Shown: piece by piece, positions 24,502-30,984 of the stretch
Layout of the letters: every line of letters begins with the position of its first letter
How positions within the stretch are numbered: position 1 is the first letter of the stretch
NCBI GenBank assembly: GCA_002402905.1
Contig: DHGT01000128.1
Coordinates: 1-41,600 of the forward strand
Length of the DNA: 41,600 nt
DNA from: Desulfatitalea sp. UBA4791
GTDB taxonomy: Bacteria; Desulfobacterota; Desulfobacteria; Desulfobacterales; Desulfosarcinaceae
Direction: 5' to 3'
The notes under the pieces: generated by a model
Told to the model about the DNA's origin: nothing
Seen by the model: only the letters and a program-made list of their open reading frames with translations
Databases searched by the model: none
Program-made: the position numbers and the translations under genes

Positions 24502-24556
24502 ATCCATAAGAACCCCGGCCTGTCCCGCCGGACCTCCACTGAAAAATTCCCAATAT

Positions 24557-24593
24557 GATCAAATGGTAATCTTTAGATCATTTTTTGGTCATC
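24557..24593 (+). promoter_or_regulatory. Possible operator repeats upstream of htrA
   Basis: Two similar half-sites, GATCAAATGGTAATC (24557-24571) and GATCATTTTTTGGTCATC (24576-24593), lie 63-99 bases before the htrA start. Direct repeats of this kind suit an OmpR-type regulator such as the one encoded upstream. No convincing -35/-10 pair was found beside them. Confidence 0.3.
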
Positions 24594-24655
24594 TGGATGC
24601 ATTATATTCGGAACAACTTCAAAAACAACCGCGTTGAACGAATCAGGAGGATCGT

Positions 24656-26086
24656 ATGAAACAAGGCAAAGGGTATCTCTGTTTGATCGTATTTTTGTGT
24701 CTGAGTCTGGCTGCACCGCTGACCATCGTTGCTGCCGGCGCCCAGAATCAGGATGTCGTCATGGTGCCGGCTAATTTTTCCGAGCTGGCCGAGCTGGCCC
24801 GTCCAGGGGTCGTCAACATCAGGACCGAACGGACGATGAAAGGCGGCGGTCGTGTCTTCCGTCACTTCTTCGGGGACCAGTTCCGGGGACGCCCCAATCC
24901 CTTCGAGGAATTTTTCGGTCCGTTCAACAATGAACCCGAAAGAGAATACAAGCAGCAAAGCTTAGGTTCCGGCTTCATTATCGACAAAGAGGGGTATATC
25001 GTCACCAACAACCATGTCATCGACGACGCGGACGAGATCAAGGTGCGGCTCTACAACGAAAAGGAGTACGAAGCCAAGGTCGTGGGCCGCGATCCGAAGA
25101 CCGATCTGGCCCTGATCAAGATCGAAGCCCCCAAAGACTTACAGCCCTTGACCCTTGGCAACTCGGACGATCTCAAGGTAGGGACCTGGGTGGTGGCCAT
25201 CGGTAGTCCCTTCGGCCTGGAACAAACCGTGACCCAGGGCATCGTGAGTGCCAAGAAGCGTGTGATCGGCGCAGGGCCTTACGACGATTTCATCCAGACC
25301 GATGCTTCCATCAATCCGGGTAACAGCGGCGGTCCCCTGCTTGATCTGCAGGGACGGGTCGTCGGTATCAATACGGCCATCGTGGCGAGCGGGCAGGGCA
25401 TTGGTTTTGCCATCCCCATCGACATGGCAAAGACCATCGTGGCTCAACTCAAGGACAAAGGTGAGGTGACACGCGGATGGCTGGGGGTCGGTATCCAGGA
25501 TGTCACGCCCGAACTGGCTGAGTATTGGGGCCTCGACAGCGCCAAGGGCGTATTGGTGACCCAGGTCTTCGAAGGTGATCCGGCGGACAAGGCCGGTGTC
25601 AAAAAGAACGATATCATCGTGGCCTTGAATGATCAGCCGGTCACCACCGGAAGAGAGTTGTCCGCAATTATCGCCAATACACCGGTTGGTGAAAAGACAA
25701 GCATCACACTCATTCGGGGAGGAGAGAAGATGACCCTCACCGCCAAAGTCGCCAAACGGGAGGAAAAGTCGTTGCAGGCGGCCAGGGAGGATGAACGCAG
25801 TGATGTACTGGGACTGCAAGTGGCTGACCTGACACCTGAAAGAGCCCAGCAATTCGGCCTGGATAAGGATGAGAGCGGTGTCTTGGTGGTGGACGTGGAA
25901 AACGGCAGCCGTGCAGATAAAGCCGGTGTGCGCGTCGGCGATATCATCAAGGGGATCAATCGGAAAAAGGTCGAAAATTTAGGGGATTATTCGGCTGTCA
26001 TGAAAAAAGCCGATGACAAAAAAGACCTTCACATGCTGGTTTTGCGGCGCAACGAGGGCCTCAAGGCCATCAAGATCGTTCCATAA
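24656..26086 (+). CDS. HtrA/DegP (Do-type) periplasmic serine protease
   Basis: The 476-residue protein has an N-terminal signal peptide (hydrophobic residues 8-27), a trypsin-like protease domain and two PDZ domains (about 265-370 and 385-470). The catalytic triad is His120 (TNNHVID), Asp150 (KTDLALIK) and Ser224 (PGNSGGPLL). An FRGRPNPFEEFFGPF loop fits the LA loop of DegP-like proteins. It should degrade or refold misfolded periplasmic proteins as an oligomer. CAGGAGGATCGT precedes the ATG. The upstream two-component pair, and operator-like repeats, make stress-induced expression likely. Confidence 0.95.
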   Translation: MKQGKGYLCLIVFLCLSLAAPLTIVAAGAQNQDVVMVPANFSELAELARPGVVNIRTERTMKGGGRVFRHFFGDQFRGRPNPFEEFFGPFNNEPEREYKQQSLGSGFIIDKEGYIVTNNHVIDDADEIKVRLYNEKEYEAKVVGRDPKTDLALIKIEAPKDLQPLTLGNSDDLKVGTWVVAIGSPFGLEQTVTQGIVSAKKRVIGAGPYDDFIQTDASINPGNSGGPLLDLQGRVVGINTAIVASGQGIGFAIPIDMAKTIVAQLKDKGEVTRGWLGVGIQDVTPELAEYWGLDSAKGVLVTQVFEGDPADKAGVKKNDIIVALNDQPVTTGRELSAIIANTPVGEKTSITLIRGGEKMTLTAKVAKREEKSLQAAREDERSDVLGLQVADLTPERAQQFGLDKDESGVLVVDVENGSRADKAGVRVGDIIKGINRKKVENLGDYSAVMKKADDKKDLHMLVLRRNEGLKAIKIVP

Positions 26087-26124
26087 CCCCCTCCGCGGGC
26101 GAGCCTTTGACGCCCGTTTCCATT

Positions 26125-26156
26125 CGGGCCGGCAGTCAGAGATGGCTGCCGGCCCG
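26125..26156. terminator. Strong GC hairpin after htrA
   Basis: An exact 11-bp stem (CGGGCCGGCAG pairing with CTGCCGGCCCG) closes a 10-base loop 39 bases after the htrA stop. No T tract follows, so it may be a Rho-assisted end or an mRNA-stabilising structure. Confidence 0.5.
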
Positions 26157-26281
26157 CTCCAAGACTGCATACTTTCAAAATTGGCGCTATATAAGTCTTG
26201 ACAGAAACCCATTCGCTCAATAAATTATTGCTTTGAAATCAAATCGCGCTGGCTATCCAACAGCCTATGGAGTGAAGCGTC

Positions 26282-26467
26282 ATGCCTGTTTACGAATTCG
26301 AATGCAAATGTGGCCATGTTTTCGAGGACCTGGTTCCCATGGGGACAGAGGAGGCCAAGTGCCCTCACTGCAAACGCGAAATGGCTAAAAAAATCATGAG
26401 TCCCTGCACCTTTGAACTAAAAGGTGGTGGATGGTACGCAGACGGATACGCCTCGACCAAGAAATAG
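26282..26467 (+). CDS. FmdB-family zinc ribbon protein
   Basis: The 61-residue protein starts MPVYEFECKCGHVFEDL, followed by KCPHCKREM, the FmdB regulatory protein zinc ribbon with two CxC/CxxC knuckles. The family name comes from formate/amidase operons, but these small ribbons are widespread and of unknown role. The end (GGGWYADGYASTKK) matches the usual GGWY-containing tail. A GGAG lies upstream of the ATG. It has its own short transcription unit. Confidence 0.9.
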   Translation: MPVYEFECKCGHVFEDLVPMGTEEAKCPHCKREMAKKIMSPCTFELKGGGWYADGYASTKK

Positions 26468-26477
26468 CACCCCAACG

Positions 26478-26496
26478 GCCTGCGGGACCCGCAGGC
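26478..26496. terminator. Small GC hairpin after the FmdB gene
   Basis: GCCTGCGG and its exact reverse complement flank a three-base loop, 11 bases after the FmdB stop. There is no T tract. Confidence 0.3.
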
Positions 26497-26632
26497 TACA
26501 CCCTACCAACACCAAGCGCACCGGCATCGCGCTGGAGGCATGGTGTGTTGGCGTTTATCTTTAATTCAAATCCCGGTACGAGTCCAAGCTTATCGTTTGT
26601 CTATGGGTTTCAACCTTTTCCAAGGAGGTGCC

Positions 26633-27436
26633 ATGGCGCATTCTGCTGTTGTCCCTGACATCGGCGCACTGAGTTCGTTTGCAATGCAAACCATCCGTCA
26701 AATGGGTGACGAAGCCCTTCAGTTCTATGGTCGAGGCCGTTTACATCCCCCGTTTGATCAGAACCTCGTCACCCAGGCCGAGCTTCATCTGAACAACTCC
26801 TTTCAAAAAGCCATAACGGCCCAATTCCCCCAGCACCAGATTTACGGCCGAGATCCCTTGGGCGAAGGGTATACCCACGGGGCCAAACGATATTTGTGGG
26901 TGTTCGATCCATTGGATGGCGTCGATAATTTCCAAACACGGATTCCGATCTGGGGCATGTCCCTGGCCCTTTACGAAAACAATTGGCCGGTCTTCGGATG
27001 TTTTTACATGCCGGCCACCCATGACCTGTTCTATGCCGTCGCTGAGCAACAGGCCTTCTGGAACGATCGGCCATTGACACTGGTGGACCGCGGCGACCTT
27101 TCCCAAGAGAGCCTGATGCTGACATTTTCCCGCTTCCACCAGCACTATCGCTCCCAATTTCCCGGCAAAATCAGAGCGCTCGGCAGCACCGGGGTGCATG
27201 CCTGTTATGTGGCCATGGGAAGGGCCGATGCAGCCATCGTCGCCAACGAATCTTTCAAGGATTTGGCGGCGGTGCGCATTGTCGTCGAATCGGTCGGCGC
27301 CAAAATCTACCGAGCCGATGGATCCGACTTTTTTCTGGGCGATTATGTGGATGGCACCCGGATCGATGACCACCTCATCATCACCACCCCTTCCAATGCC
27401 GAATCGGTCTTCGAGTGTTTGCAGGCCATTCATTAG
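26633..27436 (+). CDS. Inositol monophosphatase-family protein
   Basis: The 267-residue protein has the metal-binding motif of the family, VFDPLDGVDNF (Asp92, Asp95), and a later FKDLAAVRIVVESVGAKIY resembling the usual WDxAAG...EAGG region. The upstream acidic pair (normally GEE) appears replaced: here the text reads IYGRDPLGEG, and the usual WD is KD. Metal coordination may therefore differ from true IMPases, which hydrolyse inositol, fructose-bisphosphate or PAP. The start at 26633 follows AAGGAGGTG; the longer frame from 26540 is unsupported. It stands alone. Confidence 0.88.
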   Translation: MAHSAVVPDIGALSSFAMQTIRQMGDEALQFYGRGRLHPPFDQNLVTQAELHLNNSFQKAITAQFPQHQIYGRDPLGEGYTHGAKRYLWVFDPLDGVDNFQTRIPIWGMSLALYENNWPVFGCFYMPATHDLFYAVAEQQAFWNDRPLTLVDRGDLSQESLMLTFSRFHQHYRSQFPGKIRALGSTGVHACYVAMGRADAAIVANESFKDLAAVRIVVESVGAKIYRADGSDFFLGDYVDGTRIDDHLIITTPSNAESVFECLQAIH

Positions 27437-27477
27437 CGCTAACGGACCGCGCGGCCCGGTGGGCATGAACGGATCGG

Positions 27478-27648
27478 TTAAGATTTTGCCTTCTGAGCTT
27501 TCCGAGGTTGTTTTTCCCTGCGGTAGAAGAGGGCGCAAATGGCCAAGACAAGGCTGTAGGCGGTGATGACATACCACACCTCATCCGAGGTGCGGCGCGC
27601 CACCAGATAGAATAACCACCCAGAAAAAATTAGTAATTTCGGTTTCAT
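27478..27648 (-). CDS. Small membrane protein of 56 residues
   Basis: The frame from the ATG at 27648 encodes MKPKLLIFSGWLFYLVARR, then a second hydrophobic stretch VWYVITAYSLVLAICALFY, and a basic tail. Two short transmembrane helices with a positive C-terminus are likely. No ribosome binding site is evident, and a TTG at 27732 is the only longer start, so support is moderate. It follows the thioesterase gene (87 bases away) on the same strand. Confidence 0.5.
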   Translation of the reverse strand: MKPKLLIFSGWLFYLVARRTSDEVWYVITAYSLVLAICALFYRREKQPRKAQKAKS

Positions 27649-27735
27649 AGAGTTGTTGCCAGCAAATTGCCGATCATTACAACCAGTGATAAAAGATGCC
27701 GATATGTTTCCATATCGGTCGATGGGAATCAAACT

Positions 27736-28164
27736 TTAATCGGCATGAAAGGGCACGGGTTTCCCGGTGCGATAGGCCAAGGCCTGACAGGAGGCAATCA
27801 AGTCGCCGCCGCCATTGGTCACCTTGATCGCATACGTGGCGGTCTTGCGCGTCGCGGCCACTTCATCGGCCTGGGCCACCAGGCGATCACCGGGTTCGGG
27901 GGATTTGATGTAGGTGACATTGACGTTGAGCGCCACGGCGATCTTGCCGTGGGTTTGGGAGGCGGTCTCGAACGCCTCGTCGATGAGTGCATAGAGCGCC
28001 CCGCCATGGGCGCGGGCGTAGATGTTGTTCATCAAGACCGGGTCGTAGGTCATTTCAACGACCGAATGACCCAACGATAACGCCGTGAGAGACATGTGAA
28101 GGGCTTGCGCGAAAGGCTCTCTGGAAACAGCCCGGAAAATTCCTTCCTTCACCCCTTGATCCAT
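27736..28164 (-). CDS. Hotdog-fold thioesterase (PaaI type)
   Basis: The 142-residue protein shows the PaaI-type signature NIYARAHGGALYALIDEAFE, with the HGG turn and the catalytic acidic residue in the long helix, then VNVTYIKSPEPGDRLVAQAD and KTATYAIKVTNGGGDLIAS. The family hydrolyses acyl- or aryl-CoA thioesters; the substrate is unknown. The ATG at 28164 is preferred; a GTG six bases upstream is possible. No strong ribosome binding site is seen. Confidence 0.9.
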   Translation of the reverse strand: MDQGVKEGIFRAVSREPFAQALHMSLTALSLGHSVVEMTYDPVLMNNIYARAHGGALYALIDEAFETASQTHGKIAVALNVNVTYIKSPEPGDRLVAQADEVAATRKTATYAIKVTNGGGDLIASCQALAYRTGKPVPFHAD

Positions 28165-28240
28165 TTGCACTGTGCTTGCCTTCGGTTACGGTTCGGTTGG
28201 TGACTCGATTCGCTCCAGGTTCTGACTGAGTAAAATCCGC

Positions 28241-30013
28241 TTAGATCTCTTTGAACCGCCAGAACGGGTAATCCAACTCGTAGGTGGCCACCCGACCCGG
28301 ATTGGCCTCGCGGCTGGCGACGACCCATAGATTGATTTGACGATGTTCAGACACTTTCGGCGACATGGGGTCCCAGTCGGGCATCAGGATCAGGGCGTTG
28401 TCCGCGCTATACTCTATGTCGCCGGACTCTTTGAAGGAACTTAAATCCGGCGTCTCCCCGTAGCCCCCACCCTTGCCTCGGCTCAATTCGCTGATCACCA
28501 GGAAACAGACCTGGTGGTCATCCCGAATCGACTCGAATTGGCGCAGCCAGGAGTCGATACCCGTTCGCCGTTCGGTCAAATCCTTAAAGGGGAGTTTGTG
28601 CAGACTGTCGACCACCACGAGCAGTTCATCCTTGCGGGTTTCGTGCTGGAGAAAATCGATATGGCGCCGCATGGTGTCCGGAGACAACCGACGATCGTTG
28701 ACCACCCTGAAATAGGTCAACAAGGTTTTGAATGTGGCGGTGGCCTGTTTGAGACGCGTGGCCTCGTCCGCGGAGAAGGCACCACTGCGGATCTTTTTTT
28801 CGGCGATATCGCTCAGACGCACCAGCGTGCGTATGTATATTTTTTGTCGTCCGTTTTCAAAATCATAATAGATCACCGGGACGTTCCGGCGGGCCACCTC
28901 GGTCGAAACCTGCATGAAAAAGCACGATTTGCCTGCCTTGGGCGGTCCGCCCAGGATATTGATCCCACGCAGACCGTCGGTGTGCCGGTCGAATTTGGCA
29001 AAACCGGTTTGAATCCCCAGCAATGTTTTGCCCTTGTCTTTTTCCAGCAAGGTGATGAATTGACGGTGCTCTTTTTCGGGTGATGCGAATGGAGAAAACG
29101 CTTTGGATTGACGGATCATGTCCTGAAGCGTTTTCTTCAGCACATCCAATGAACCAGCCGCCAGTTGCGGCAAGTGGTCCCCACGTTTGAACTGTTCCGG
29201 CCAGGTCAAGATGCGGGCTTTGAATCCAATGCGTACGGCCAACTCCTTTGCCGATTGACGGGATTCGGGCGTGTGGGATACCAGAAGAAAGAGATGTTCG
29301 ATACGTTTCAGACGTTCGGGATTCAAGGCGCTCAAGTCGGCGGCGGATGGGAATGCGACCGCCGGATACCCTAAAGCGTGCAGAATCAGCTGACTCAGTT
29401 CGCCTTCGGTGATGAACAGGGCGCCGCCTTCGCAGTAACCGATGGCCGGTGCATTATAAACGGCCGCCTCGCCTTTGAAGAAGAGTTCGTTACCGTGCCA
29501 AAAGAACTCCTGGGGCTTGCCGGGCATCACACAACGCGCGGCATAGGCCAATCCGGTTTCCTGGGTGTAAGGATGAACCAGGTAGCGGCCGTTGAACCCC
29601 ACACGCATCGCATCGAGCGTCGATTGGGTCACGTTATATCGGGCAAAGTAGTCGTATTGATCCTTGCCCATGAGTGAGATGAATTTTTCGATTTCCGAGC
29701 CCAGGTGGCGGGGCGGGTAGGCGATATCCGAAGCAAATCCGTCATCGTCCGGATCGAATCCCGGTACCTGGCGGCCGTCGAGGCCAAGCAGGCGGGCAAA
29801 GTGGAAATGAAAGCCGCCGGATACACAACCCGATTGGCATTTGAACATGCCCCGGAAAAAGCTGTCCGGGTTAAGGAGGACCGTCAACTGCCCCTGTTTT
29901 TCTCGTTGGTTCTGAATGCAAAAAGGGCAGGGCGCAACGAGGTGAAAACCCTTCCACGCGCCGTTTGGAAGATGGGTTTGGTAAAAGTGTTTCACCTGTT
30001 CAAAAGGAATCAT
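28241..30013 (-). CDS. Primase-helicase (T7 gp4/Twinkle-like) with degenerate Toprim
   Basis: The 590-residue protein has three modules. A zinc-binding N-terminus (C29-x2-C32 and C59-x3-C63) resembles a DnaG-type finger. A Toprim-like region (about 190-280) keeps the Glu of ITEGELSQLIL, but the usual DxD turn reads LLVSHTPES (Ser-His-Thr at 246-248), so primer synthesis is doubtful. The C-terminal DnaB/RecA-like helicase has Walker A GGPPKAGKS (355-363), Walker B ELLVVVDSLHKL, the VISELSRG motif and FKESGDIEYSADNALIL. Such proteins unwind DNA as hexameric rings. The start at 30013 follows AAGG; the frame runs on to 30124 without support. No phage or plasmid genes surround it, so it looks like a chromosomal gene. 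Confidence 0.88.
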   Translation of the reverse strand: MIPFEQVKHFYQTHLPNGAWKGFHLVAPCPFCIQNQREKQGQLTVLLNPDSFFRGMFKCQSGCVSGGFHFHFARLLGLDGRQVPGFDPDDDGFASDIAYPPRHLGSEIEKFISLMGKDQYDYFARYNVTQSTLDAMRVGFNGRYLVHPYTQETGLAYAARCVMPGKPQEFFWHGNELFFKGEAAVYNAPAIGYCEGGALFITEGELSQLILHALGYPAVAFPSAADLSALNPERLKRIEHLFLLVSHTPESRQSAKELAVRIGFKARILTWPEQFKRGDHLPQLAAGSLDVLKKTLQDMIRQSKAFSPFASPEKEHRQFITLLEKDKGKTLLGIQTGFAKFDRHTDGLRGINILGGPPKAGKSCFFMQVSTEVARRNVPVIYYDFENGRQKIYIRTLVRLSDIAEKKIRSGAFSADEATRLKQATATFKTLLTYFRVVNDRRLSPDTMRRHIDFLQHETRKDELLVVVDSLHKLPFKDLTERRTGIDSWLRQFESIRDDHQVCFLVISELSRGKGGGYGETPDLSSFKESGDIEYSADNALILMPDWDPMSPKVSEHRQINLWVVASREANPGRVATYELDYPFWRFKEI

Positions 30014-30234
30014 CGTAGAAGACCTTTTCGGGCAGTCGAAGGGCGCATCGCGTATCGGGCCGGTTCTAACCCGTGAATGGTTTGTGGGCAAGGGAAATTT
30101 CATGCCGATGTGCCTTGACAGCATAAAAGATTATATTACTTTTTAATCCAAAATAAATTCATCATGAAACCAATATCCTGTTTTTCCTTCAATGAAACCT
30201 TTTAAAATCAATTGGATCACTTAGGAGAAACAAG

Positions 30235-30942
30235 ATGCCCAAGAGTTACTTTGCCATTCTAGGTGTCTCTTCCGGGGCATCTGCGGAAGAGATTCGATCT
30301 GCCTATCGTCGCCTGGCCAAGACTTATCACCCCGACCATTTTTCAGGAGACAGCGAGCCTTTTCGCCGGGTTCAGGAGGCCTATGCCGTTCTGAGCGACG
30401 AACGCCGGCGCCATGACTACGAGCAGGCGGTCGATCGTGCCGTCCAACCGCGGCCGGTGCGCCGGCCGCCATCGGCTTCCTATTCGGCCCCAGAGCCGCT
30501 GATTCCGGAATCGCGCCCCGCAGATCTGGGTGATATTTCGCCGGTGACATCGTTCCATACCTTCGCCCCTTCGTTTGACGAAATTTTCCACCGGTTGTGG
30601 CAGGGGTTCGGCGGCCTGGGACATTTGAAATCGGGTCGATTGCAGCATCTCACCCTGGAGGTCCCGTTGACCCGGCAGCAGGCCCGGGCCGGTGGCACGG
30701 CGAGGGTGCTCGTTCCAGCCCGAACCGTTTGTCCCACATGCCGCGGATATGGGAGCGTGGGACCTTTCATGTGCGCGAGATGCGGGGGCGAAGGGCACGT
30801 TTCGGGGGAGATACCCGTATCCGTGGATTTTCCAGCGGGACTCGCCGCCGATCATGCCGTGGTGATCCCTTTGCAGCGCTTCGGTATCGACGATCTGCGC
30901 CTGACCGTTCTGTTCAGGCCCACTGACGCCGATCGGTTCTAA
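30235..30942 (+). CDS. DnaJ-domain co-chaperone with a half zinc finger
   Basis: The 235-residue protein begins with a J domain (residues 3-65) carrying the HPD motif in KTYHPDHF, which stimulates DnaK ATPase. A Pro/Ser-rich linker follows, then a DnaJ C-terminal-like substrate domain. Only two of the four CxxCxGxG repeats remain (CPTCRGYG and CARCGGEG), enough for one zinc site, and the second beta domain is short. It is thus a trimmed type I/II hybrid, not the main DnaJ. TTAGGAGAAACAAG precedes the ATG. It is convergent with dnaE2 and divergent from the primase-helicase gene. Confidence 0.9.
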   Translation: MPKSYFAILGVSSGASAEEIRSAYRRLAKTYHPDHFSGDSEPFRRVQEAYAVLSDERRRHDYEQAVDRAVQPRPVRRPPSASYSAPEPLIPESRPADLGDISPVTSFHTFAPSFDEIFHRLWQGFGGLGHLKSGRLQHLTLEVPLTRQQARAGGTARVLVPARTVCPTCRGYGSVGPFMCARCGGEGHVSGEIPVSVDFPAGLAADHAVVIPLQRFGIDDLRLTVLFRPTDADRF

Positions 30943-30984
30943 CCGGCTGTTGAACGATTTCGCCGGATGGACTTATTTTTATCT

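Noticed and set aside
28241..30942. Primase-helicase and DnaJ genes as a prophage remnant
   Set aside because: No integrase, capsid, terminase, lysis or attachment-site signs are present, and composition matches the neighbours.
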